Of a DNA stretch of 10,347 bases, positions 1-6,523 are shown piece after piece. A program made the position numbers and the translations under genes. Within the stretch, counting starts at the first letter, position 1. Every line of letters starts with the position of its first letter. Origin of the DNA: an uncultured Desulfobulbaceae bacterium (GTDB lineage Bacteria > Desulfobacterota > Desulfobulbia > Desulfobulbales > BM004); the NCBI GenBank assembly GCA_947258675.1, contig CAMYJP010000058.1, positions 1 to 10,347 of the forward strand. Reading direction: 5' to 3'. The notes below the pieces were generated by a model. The model searched no databases. It was not told the DNA's origin and saw only the letters and a list, made by a program, of their open reading frames with translations.

Positions 1-387
1 CTGGGGATCATCATTCTCAACATTCATAATAATTCCGCCGGCATGGTCAAAATCACAATGGGTTAGAATAACATAAGCGATTTCACGCTGCTCGATTCCC
101 AAGGTTTTAAGATCACCAGGCAGATCCCAATCCCTGGAAACTTTAAAGATCTTTTTCTGCTTGTCGGTGAGTTTGTTCCCCAACCCTGTCTCAATGATAA
201 CATTAGCTTCCGGAGTTTTTATCAGGATAGGAGAATTAACAAGCTTGATGTAGTTGTCATTGGAGGGATAGTGTTTTCCCCAAAGTGCTTTGGGAACAGC
301 TCCGAACATGGTGCCGCCGTCCAGTTCGAATTCTCCTCCATTAAGCCAGAATATTTCAAATTCGCCAATTTTGAGAGACTTGTTCAT
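1..387 (-). CDS. Metallo-beta-lactamase-fold hydrolase, N-terminal part (cut by window edge)
   Basis: Translating the minus strand from the ATG at 387 gives 129 uninterrupted codons that run off the left edge. An AAGGAA ribosome-binding site lies just upstream (about 391-396). Residues 24-38 (GGTMFGAVPKALWGK) resemble the N-terminal block of the YtnP/AHL-lactonase-like branch of the metallo-beta-lactamase superfamily. Residues 64-72 (IIETGLGNK) match the usual [I/V]DTG strand, with Glu in place of Asp. The metal-binding signature is at 109-118, THCDFDHAGG (H110, D112, D114, H115), so the second histidine of canonical HxHxDH is Asp. No signal peptide is visible, so it is probably cytoplasmic. 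The substrate cannot be deduced; lactone or another ester or thioester hydrolysis is possible. It follows mce after 135 bp with its own ribosome-binding site and may or may not be co-transcribed. Confidence 0.82.
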   Translation of the reverse strand, partial: MNKSLKIGEFEIFWLNGGEFELDGGTMFGAVPKALWGKHYPSNDNYIKLVNSPILIKTPEANVIIETGLGNKLTDKQKKIFKVSRDWDLPGDLKTLGIEQREIAYVILTHCDFDHAGGIIMNVENDDPQ

Positions 388-522
388 ATATTTTCCTTAC
401 TGTCGAAGAGTTAACTGCTGTCCTTGTAGCAAGCATTATTTCAAATAGGGTGTCACAGGAAGCAAAATAGCAGGAGATTCTATTATTGGAAATACTATGA
501 TTACCACAATACTCTTTGCAAT

Positions 523-921
523 CTATTCCATACAGAACTCTGTTAAAACTCCGTGGGTGGACTTGGGGTGCAGAAACGCGACTTTCTTGCCGCCAGCCCC
601 AACGACCGGCTCCTCATTTATGAGTTGACATCCGCCTTTTTTTGCCATTTTTAGTTGATTGTCAATATCATCACTTTCATAGGCTATATGGTGAACTCCC
701 TCTCCTTTTTTCTCCAAAAACTTTGCAATGGGGCTATCCCCAGCGGTAGGTTCAAGAAGTTCGATATGGATATCTCCAATGCTGAAAAAAGCAGTTTTGA
801 CCTTTTGTGATTCTACCGTTTCAATTTTTTCACATTGGAGACCAAGAATATTTTCATAAAAGGTCAACGATTCTTCAATTGATCGAACTGCAATACCGAT
901 ATGATCTATTTTTTTCAACAT
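523..921 (-). CDS. mce: Methylmalonyl-CoA epimerase
   Basis: This 132-residue protein has the usual epimerase length and belongs to the vicinal oxygen chelate (glyoxalase/bleomycin-resistance) fold. It interconverts (S)- and (R)-methylmalonyl-CoA, linking the carboxylation product to the mutase substrate, in the cytoplasm. The two beta-alpha-beta-beta-beta modules are visible. The first starts at DHIGIAV (residues 6-12) with metal-ligand candidate H7, and has IHIELLEP at 51-58. The linker DSPIAKFL (62-69) is very characteristic of the family. The second module contains GVHHIAYE (75-82), with a metal-ligand His, and ends with GVLTEF (124-129), where E128 is the expected last ligand. The start is supported by AGGTGA just upstream of the ATG. 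It lies 59 bp after mcmA, so the two are probably co-transcribed. A general VOC dioxygenase is less likely given the motifs and neighbours. Confidence 0.95.
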   Translation of the reverse strand: MLKKIDHIGIAVRSIEESLTFYENILGLQCEKIETVESQKVKTAFFSIGDIHIELLEPTAGDSPIAKFLEKKGEGVHHIAYESDDIDNQLKMAKKGGCQLINEEPVVGAGGKKVAFLHPKSTHGVLTEFCME

Positions 922-980
922 TGTTTCACCTAATTAACTCTGACTCAAGCTGTAATTTAACCTCCGCAACCTCTTGCGAT

Positions 981-2627
981 TCACATGTCCCTGTATTCAC
1001 CAAAAACAGAGCGCATTACATTGCATATTTCTCCTAAGGTGGCATACTCCTTGACAGCAGCTAAAATAATCGGCATCAGATTTTCATCAGTCTGTGCTGC
1101 TTCCCGTAAATGTTTCAAGGATTGATCAACTGAAGCATTATTTCTCTTTTTCTTTACTTCAGCAAGCCTTTCGACCTGGGTCTTTTCAACTGCAGGATCT
1201 ACACGCAACAATTCCGGCCGCACATTTTCTTCAACTTGAAATTTATTGACCCCGACGATAATACGCTCGTCGGATTCAATCTCATTCTGATACTCATAGG
1301 CTGCATTTTCTATCTGGCGCTGAATAAAACCACTTTCTATACATGCTACCACACCTCCGGCGCTTTCAATTTTTTCAATGAGCTCCATTGCCTTGTTTTC
1401 TATACGATCTGTTAATTCTTCAATGAAGTACGAACCTGCCAGTGGGTCTACCGTATTGGCCACTCCAGATTCATACGCAATGACCTGTTGGGTTCTGAGG
1501 GCAGTACGAACAGAGTCTTCTGTGGGCAATGACAAGGCTTCATCCCTGGAATTGGTATGCAGGGACTGCGTTCCCCCTAAAATAGCAGATAGAGCCTGCA
1601 TAGCCACCCGAACTATATTATTATCAATCTGTTGGGCGGTTAGCGTATTGCCTGCTGTCTGAGTATGAAAGCGGAGCATGAGGCTTGTTGGTTTTTTTGC
1701 CTGAAATCGTTCCTTCATGATTCTTGCCCATAATCGACGAGCGGCTCTGAATTTTGCAATTTCCTCAAGGAAATCAGATGATCCGTTAAAGAAAAAGGCG
1801 AGACGTCCTGCAAAAGCATCTATTTCCAGTCCAGCTGAAAGGGCTGTCTGCACGTAAGTTACTGCGTTTGCAAGCGTAAAAGCAACCTCCTGAACCGCAG
1901 TGGAACCAGCCTCTCTGATATGATACCCGGATATTGAAATAGTATTAAAAGCCGGGGTCTGTTCAGTACACCACTGAAAAATATTTGTGATCAGGCGCAG
2001 ACTTGGCTTTGGAGGAAATATATAGGTACCTCGGGCTATATATTCTTTTAATACGTCATTCTGGATAGTTCCTTTGAGCTTATCTAGGGCAACACCCTGC
2101 TTCTCCCCAACTGCAACATACATGGCCAGCAAAACAGCGGCTGGAGAATTAATTGTCATGGAGGTTGAAACCCTGTCAAGGGGGATGGAGTCAAACAGTG
2201 TTTCCATGTCTGCCAGTGAATCAATGGCGACCCCTACCTTGCCAACTTCTCCTAAGCTCATTTTATCGTCTGAGTCATAGCCGATCTGGGTGGGCAGATC
2301 AAAGGCCACAGAAAGACCCGTAGTTCCATGTTCCAGAAGATATCGATACCGTTTATTTGATTCTGCCGCAGTCGAGAAACCGGCATATTGCCTCATGGTC
2401 CAAAAACGACCTCGATACATGGTAGGCTGCACCCCTCGGGTATATGGATAACGTCCGGGAAAGCCAATATTCTCTAAATACCAACTATCAATTTTTTCAG
2501 GCAATGCCAACCGTGTGACTTCCTCCCCTCCATGGTTGATAAATTTTTCCTGGCGCTCCGGAAAACGATTTATACTTTTTTCCAGCTCCTTTTTTTCCCA
2601 TTCCACAAATTCAGGATGCTTTGCCAT
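981..2627 (-). CDS. mcmA: Methylmalonyl-CoA mutase, large catalytic subunit (split type)
   Basis: This 548-residue protein is the substrate-binding TIM-barrel half of a B12-dependent acyl-CoA mutase, without a C-terminal cobalamin domain; that domain is encoded separately at 3996-4421. It catalyses (R)-methylmalonyl-CoA to succinyl-CoA rearrangement. Diagnostic blocks are RQYAGFSTA (79-87), [17 protein letters not shown] (104-120), TYIFPP (201-206), [13 protein letters not shown] (231-243) and [15 protein letters not shown] [11 protein letters not shown] (350-360). Tyr81, Arg199 and His236 correspond to Tyr89, Arg207 and His244 of the Propionibacterium enzyme. Tyr plus Arg at the first two positions indicates a methylmalonyl-CoA mutase rather than an isobutyryl-CoA mutase, which has Phe and Gln there. 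The start follows a GGAG-containing ribosome-binding site. It is separated from meaB by a 452-bp repeat-bearing spacer and followed by mce 59 bp later. All conserved segments are intact. Confidence 0.96.
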   Translation of the reverse strand: MAKHPEFVEWEKKELEKSINRFPERQEKFINHGGEEVTRLALPEKIDSWYLENIGFPGRYPYTRGVQPTMYRGRFWTMRQYAGFSTAAESNKRYRYLLEHGTTGLSVAFDLPTQIGYDSDDKMSLGEVGKVGVAIDSLADMETLFDSIPLDRVSTSMTINSPAAVLLAMYVAVGEKQGVALDKLKGTIQNDVLKEYIARGTYIFPPKPSLRLITNIFQWCTEQTPAFNTISISGYHIREAGSTAVQEVAFTLANAVTYVQTALSAGLEIDAFAGRLAFFFNGSSDFLEEIAKFRAARRLWARIMKERFQAKKPTSLMLRFHTQTAGNTLTAQQIDNNIVRVAMQALSAILGGTQSLHTNSRDEALSLPTEDSVRTALRTQQVIAYESGVANTVDPLAGSYFIEELTDRIENKAMELIEKIESAGGVVACIESGFIQRQIENAAYEYQNEIESDERIIVGVNKFQVEENVRPELLRVDPAVEKTQVERLAEVKKKRNNASVDQSLKHLREAAQTDENLMPIILAAVKEYATLGEICNVMRSVFGEYRDM

Positions 2628-2660
2628 TTGATAGCTCCGATGTATATCTTTTAGATGAAA

Positions 2661-2877
2661 GTGCCTAAAGTTTAAAGTGAGCTAAAGTGCCTAAAGTTTA
2701 GAGTGAGCTAAAGTGCCTAAAGTCTAAAGTGAGCTTAAGTGCCTAAAGTCTAAAGTGAGCTTAAGTGCCTAAAGTTTGAAGTGACTAAAATGCCTAAAGT
2801 TTAGAGTGAGCTAAAGTGCCTAAAATTTAGAGTGAGCTAAAGTGCCTAAAGTTTAGAGTGAGCTAAAATGCCTGAAA
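2661..2877. repeat. 26-bp direct tandem repeat, eight copies plus a broken ninth
   Basis: On the plus strand each unit begins GTGCCTAAAG and ends AGTGAGCTAAA. Unit starts are 2661, 2687, 2713, 2739, 2765, 2790, 2816, 2842 and a decayed ninth at 2868. All units are 26 bp except the fifth, which is 25 because one G of GAGC is missing. Differences are mostly single transitions (G/A, T/C). Units 3 and 4 are identical and share TCTAAAG plus CTTAA ends, which suggests recent duplication of one variant. Copies 2, 6 and 8 contain the near-palindrome CTAAAGTTTAG, and copy 7 has CTAAAATTTAG. The unit is internally repetitive, with AAAGT recurring about every 8 to 10 bp. All frames contain stops, so it is not coding. 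It sits just upstream of mcmA, ending about 34 bp before its start codon. Confidence 0.95.
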
Positions 2878-2887
2878 TTAACAGTAG

Positions 2888-2911
2888 GAATTCTATCAGA
2901 AGATAAAATTC
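2888..2911. repeat. Small AT-rich inverted repeat beside the tandem array
   Basis: GAATTCTATC (2888-2897) and GATAAAATTC (2902-2911) form arms of 10 bp with one mismatch around the loop AGAA. Neither side is followed by a T run, so it does not look like an intrinsic terminator. It marks the meaB-side boundary of the 26-bp array. Confidence 0.45.
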
Positions 2912-3079
2912 ACGACCTATTATACTTCGTGGTTTCTGACAATGAGGTTGATGGTTTGTTTAATTCCAGTCTCCTATACCCCTCAATCAGATATTTATGT
3001 CTAAAGTTAAGAATGAGGAGGTCTGCTAAATTTATTTGCTTATCAGAGAATTCAGTCTCTTGACCAATATTTAGTAACT

Positions 3080-3991
3080 TTACAAACCTTGCAGGATTTT
3101 TCTTGCTTGGCGTTTTGGATCGCCAATACCATCCAAATCGATTCCATTGATTTTTTCCAAAAGGCTCGGTCTCATAAGCTCCAATGACCAATCCAATATT
3201 TCAAGCCTTAACGATTCTCTGCGCCTTCTTTCTCTTTCACCGCTGTTCCGGTGGCGCTCATCTATAGAGTCCACTATGGCTACGAGTTCTTCTATACCGG
3301 TTCCTTCAGATGCTGTTGTCATGCAGACTTCTGCCCGCCGCTCTCCTCGATCTTTGGCTACACCCTCCAAATCCAGGGCTAATGCATCGGCACCGAGACA
3401 ATCCGCCTTGTTTACTACCAACAGATCAGCTACTTCCAAAAGACCAGCTTTCATGGCCTGTATATCATCACCGAGGCCCGGAGCAAGAACCAGCGCGGTA
3501 ATATCCGCCAACTTAATAATATCCATTTCAGATTGCCCCACACCGACTGTTTCAATAATAATAGTAGAGCAGCCACTGCTTGCCATTATCCGTACCGCAG
3601 CTCCAGCAGCAGCACACAACCCTCCCAACCTGCCACGGGTGGCCATTGAACGCATCACCACATCATTATCCATTGCGTGCTGCATCATCCTGATTCGATC
3701 CCCGAGAATAGCTCCTCCTGAGATAGATGATGACGGATCAATGGCAATGACACCAATACGTTCAGAACGGTTTCGATACCTGGTAATTATCTGATTGGTT
3801 AAAGTGGATTTCCCTGCCCCAGGCGGTCCTGTAATACCAAGTACCCTGGATTGACTGATCAGCGTTTCATCCAGGGAGGACAGTATGACATCAGCTTCTT
3901 TGGCACTATCTTCGACCAGGGTAATAGCCCTGGCAATAGACCTTGGTTCCCGATTGTGAAGAGCTTTGAGAAGTGAACCAACCTCATTCAT
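3080..3991 (-). CDS. meaB: MeaB-family G-protein chaperone of methylmalonyl-CoA mutase
   Basis: This is a 303-residue G3E-family P-loop GTPase of the MeaB/ArgK/MMAA type, which gates adenosylcobalamin loading and protects or reactivates methylmalonyl-CoA mutase. The P-loop is GPPGAGKS (55-62). IAIDPSSSISGGAILGDRIRM (83-103) is the family's metal/switch region, ETVGVGQSE (147-155) is the switch II equivalent, and NKAD (194-197) is the guanine-specificity motif. The frame is open upstream to an ATG at 4093, but that would overlap mcmB by 98 bp and add residues unlike the family. I chose the ATG at 3991, 4 bp after the mcmB stop, where MNEVGSLLKALHNREPRSIARAIT matches the usual N-terminus in character. 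The gap suggests translational coupling. Its position between the two mutase subunits fits its role. Confidence 0.94.
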   Translation of the reverse strand: MNEVGSLLKALHNREPRSIARAITLVEDSAKEADVILSSLDETLISQSRVLGITGPPGAGKSTLTNQIITRYRNRSERIGVIAIDPSSSISGGAILGDRIRMMQHAMDNDVVMRSMATRGRLGGLCAAAGAAVRIMASSGCSTIIIETVGVGQSEMDIIKLADITALVLAPGLGDDIQAMKAGLLEVADLLVVNKADCLGADALALDLEGVAKDRGERRAEVCMTTASEGTGIEELVAIVDSIDERHRNSGERERRRRESLRLEILDWSLELMRPSLLEKINGIDLDGIGDPKRQARKILQGL

Positions 3992-3995
3992 GGAA

Positions 3996-4421
3996 TCAAG
4001 CCTGGTTTCGTTGACGGTAATGCATATCACAGGCTTCTGTAAATGCCTGCAGTATCTCTTTCGCAGATGTACCGGGAGTAAACACTTCTGCAATTCCGGC
4101 TTCTTTTAAGATAGTAATATCCTCTTCCGGTATAACTCCACCTCCCAATACCTGGATATCCCCAGCATTAACCACTTGAAGTGCTTCAACAACTGCCGGA
4201 AAAAGGCGCAAATGAGCTCCGGACAGGGAAGAAAGTCCTACAGCTGCGACATCCTCCTGGACTGCGGCTGCGGCAATTTCCTCGGGAGTTCTTCTAATCC
4301 CGGTATACACAACCTCAAACCCGGCATCTCGCAGTGAGCGGGCTATGAACTTAGCGCCGCGATCATGTCCATCCAACCCTGGTTTGGCAATCAATACCCG
4401 TCTCTTTTGATGAGGTGTCAT
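3996..4421 (-). CDS. mcmB: Methylmalonyl-CoA mutase, small B12-binding subunit
   Basis: This 141-residue protein is a stand-alone cobalamin-binding domain of the Rossmann-like type found at the C-terminus of fused mutases. The base-off/His-on motif DxHxxG is present as LDGHDRG (16-22), with H19 as the lower cobalt ligand. The supporting motifs SxL (SSL, 64-66) and GGG (93-95) are also present. ALL of these line up with the VLIAKPGLDGHDRGAK start typical of mutases. It pairs with the large subunit at 981-2627. The start is supported by AAGGAG about 8 bp upstream. It lies 30 bp after sucD and 4 bp before meaB. The isobutyryl-CoA mutase small subunit is an alternative for a free-standing domain of this type, but the large subunit's Tyr/Arg pair favours methylmalonyl-CoA mutase. 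Confidence 0.94.
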   Translation of the reverse strand: MTPHQKRRVLIAKPGLDGHDRGAKFIARSLRDAGFEVVYTGIRRTPEEIAAAAVQEDVAAVGLSSLSGAHLRLFPAVVEALQVVNAGDIQVLGGGVIPEEDITILKEAGIAEVFTPGTSAKEILQAFTEACDMHYRQRNQA

Positions 4422-4451
4422 CAGGATTTCTCCTTCATGGAATTTTCGGTT

Positions 4452-5330
4452 CTATACCCCTTTAAATACCTCAGTGCAAAAACTGCCAAGCTTTCCAAGG
4501 TCTTCACAGACATGCACCCCTGCACTCTTGAGTGCTTCTATCTTTCCCTGAGCCGTGCCTTGGCCTCCACTGACGATAGCACCGGCATGCCCCATGCGAC
4601 GGCCAGGGGGAGCTGTCAGACCTGCGACAAAACCAACTACAGGTTTATTTACTTTCTCAGCGATAAAGATACAGGCCTCTTCTTCGGCGCTTCCACCGAT
4701 TTCACCTACCATCACGATAGCTTTGGTTGCAGGATCTTTCTCAAAAGCATCAAGACAATCGATAAAATCAGTACCTATAATCGGATCTCCACCGATTCCA
4801 AGACAGGTTGACTGCCCCAGACCCTCACGACTTAACTGATGAACCACCTCATAGGTAAGAGTACCTGAACGAGACACAACACCAACCGACCCTCCGGCCA
4901 AATGGATTGGTCCTGGCATTATTCCAACCTTACAGGCCCCAGGAGATATGATACCAGGGCAGTTGGGTCCGATAAGACGATTACTTTTACCACTCAAAAT
5001 GTTAGCAACCCTAAGCATATCCATAACCGGTATGCCTTCAGTGATAGTAACTATCAGTTCAATTTCAGCATCAATTGCCTCAATTATTGCATCGCCGGCA
5101 AATGCAGGCGGCACGAAGATCATACTGCAATCCGCCTCTGTTTCCTGCACCGCATCTTGAACTGTATTAAAAATCGGCACATCATCCATCATCTGTCCCC
5201 CCTTGCCTGGGGTGACACCTGCCACAACGCTGGTGCCGTACGCGATGCACTGTCTGGCATGAAATTGCCCTTCTTTACCGGTAATACCTTGCACGACGAG
5301 GCGGGTATTTTTATCAACGAAAATACTCAT
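4452..5330 (-). CDS. sucD: Succinyl-CoA synthetase (ADP-forming), alpha subunit
   Basis: This 292-residue protein has the normal SucD length. With SucC it converts succinyl-CoA, ADP or GDP and phosphate to succinate, CoA and ATP or GTP, reversibly, in the cytoplasm. The N-terminal CoA-binding Rossmann domain shows [13 protein letters not shown] (12-24) and GVTPGKGG (38-45). GPNCPGII (121-128) follows, and the phosphorylated active-site histidine is in [13 protein letters not shown] (244-256), H248. The start has AGGTG upstream, and the gene begins 13 bp after the sucC stop. In this setting it supplies the substrate-level phosphorylation step after the mutase when propionate is oxidised, or activates succinate if the pathway runs backwards. 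Confidence 0.97.
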   Translation of the reverse strand: MSIFVDKNTRLVVQGITGKEGQFHARQCIAYGTSVVAGVTPGKGGQMMDDVPIFNTVQDAVQETEADCSMIFVPPAFAGDAIIEAIDAEIELIVTITEGIPVMDMLRVANILSGKSNRLIGPNCPGIISPGACKVGIMPGPIHLAGGSVGVVSRSGTLTYEVVHQLSREGLGQSTCLGIGGDPIIGTDFIDCLDAFEKDPATKAIVMVGEIGGSAEEEACIFIAEKVNKPVVGFVAGLTAPPGRRMGHAGAIVSGGQGTAQGKIEALKSAGVHVCEDLGKLGSFCTEVFKGV

Positions 5331-5343
5331 CGCTTACACCTAG

Positions 5344-6504
5344 TTATTGAGTAAGCTCTGCAATTTTTTGTGCAGCATCAGCCAAATCCTGCGCGGCAAT
5401 CAGATTCAACCCAGATCCGGCCAAAATATTACGCCCTTGCTCGACGTTGGTCCCTTCCATCCGAATTACAACGGGCACATTGATGCCGATTTTTTCAGCG
5501 GCCTGCACAACCCCTTCGGCCAGGATATCGCAACGCAGAATACCGCCAAATATATTAATCAAAATTACTTTTACATTTGAATCAGCCAGAATAATCCTGA
5601 AACCATTTTCCACCATTTCAGCATTAGCACCACCACCGACATCAAGGAAATTGGCAGGTTCAGCGCCGGCCCGCTTTATAATATCCATAGTTGCCATGGC
5701 TAGGCCGGCACCGTTTACCATATTCCCAACATTACCATTTAATTTAATATAGTTGAGGTTGAATTTCGCCGCTTCAGCTTCCATGGGGTCTTCTTCATCG
5801 ATATCCCGCATGGCAACTATATCTGGATGCCGGAACAAACTATTTGAATCAATATCAATCTTCGCATCCAGCGCCACTAATTCGTCTGCTGCATTAATGA
5901 CAAGTGGATTGATTTCTAGAAGTGAACAATCGTATTGGACAAAGAGTTTATAGAGTTTTATGAGCATGGGTATAAACCTCTTCATTACAATAGGCGACAA
6001 TCCCAAGTTAAAAGCTATTTTCCGACAATGAAACGGCTGGATGGAAACAAGAGGATTAATTAGTACCCTGATGATCTTATCAGGTGTAGTTGCGGCAACC
6101 TCTTCAATATCCATTCCACCTGCCGTACTGGCCATGATCACAATGGAGGCGGATGCTCTATCCGGGAGGATGGAAAGATAGAGTTCATTCTTAATTTCCA
6201 GCCCTGCCTCAACAAGTATCTTCTTGACCTTTTTACCCTGCAGTCCTGTCTGGGAAGTAATCAACGTCATGCCAAGAATTTCAGATACTCTCTGCTCCAC
6301 GTCACCTGCGGTATTGGCTAATTTGACCCCGCCTCCCTTTCCGCGCCCACCTGCGTGAATTTGTGCCTTGATAACCACAGGGAACCCATTTAATTCCCCG
6401 GCGCCCCGGACGGCCTCTTCATGGGTAAAAGCAATACTGCCTTCAGGGACAGGAATATCAAATTTTCTAAACAGTTCTTTGGCCTGATATTCGTGTATCT
6501 TCAT
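5344..6504 (-). CDS. sucC: Succinyl-CoA synthetase (ADP-forming), beta subunit
   Basis: This 386-residue protein has the standard SucC length. It has an N-terminal ATP-grasp domain that binds nucleotide and a C-terminal CoA-ligase domain that contacts SucD. The N-terminus MKIHEYQAKELF is characteristic. AGGRGKGGGVK (51-61) is the ATP-grasp glycine loop and LEINPLV (196-202) carries Mg-nucleotide ligands. NGNVGNMVNGAGLAM (256-270), NIFGGI (317-322) and RMEGTN (348-353) mark the C-terminal domain. The start is 19 bp after the prpE stop. The nearest Shine-Dalgarno-like AGGAT sits rather far (about 13 bp) from the ATG, so expression may depend partly on coupling with prpE. All conserved blocks are present. 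Confidence 0.97.
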   Translation of the reverse strand: MKIHEYQAKELFRKFDIPVPEGSIAFTHEEAVRGAGELNGFPVVIKAQIHAGGRGKGGGVKLANTAGDVEQRVSEILGMTLITSQTGLQGKKVKKILVEAGLEIKNELYLSILPDRASASIVIMASTAGGMDIEEVAATTPDKIIRVLINPLVSIQPFHCRKIAFNLGLSPIVMKRFIPMLIKLYKLFVQYDCSLLEINPLVINAADELVALDAKIDIDSNSLFRHPDIVAMRDIDEEDPMEAEAAKFNLNYIKLNGNVGNMVNGAGLAMATMDIIKRAGAEPANFLDVGGGANAEMVENGFRIILADSNVKVILINIFGGILRCDILAEGVVQAAEKIGINVPVVIRMEGTNVEQGRNILAGSGLNLIAAQDLADAAQKIAELTQ

Positions 6505-6523
6505 TTTTCAATATTCATCCTGC

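Larger units (their letters stand above)
2628..3079. other. 452-bp non-coding spacer between meaB and mcmA
   Basis: This gap interrupts an otherwise compact operon. Its mcmA-proximal half is the 26-bp tandem repeat array, followed by a small hairpin at 2888-2911. The remaining part, about 2912-3079, shows no ORF with family resemblance in any frame. A 93-codon open frame at 2910-3191 on the minus strand runs out of the meaB C-terminal coding region in another frame and shows no recognisable motif, so I do not call it a gene. I see no T-rich intrinsic terminator after meaB and no strong promoter before mcmA. A weak eroded copy of the repeat is at about 2999-3017. Confidence 0.8.

Noticed and set aside
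2661..2877. CRISPR array interpretation of the tandem repeats
   Set aside because: The units abut directly with no unique spacers of similar length, so this is a simple tandem repeat.
2910..3191. 93-codon minus-strand open frame across the end of meaB into the spacer
   Set aside because: Nearly 40% of it is meaB coding sequence read in another frame, the rest has no recognisable motif, and no ribosome-binding site precedes it.
3147..3794. 215-codon plus-strand open frame antisense to meaB
   Set aside because: Low-complexity Ser/Ile/Arg-rich translation, typical of the reverse complement of a real gene with intact GTPase motifs on the other strand.
4365..5354. Several plus-strand frames antisense to mcmB and sucD
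   Set aside because: They lie opposite conserved enzymes whose motifs are complete; the translations show no domain resemblance.
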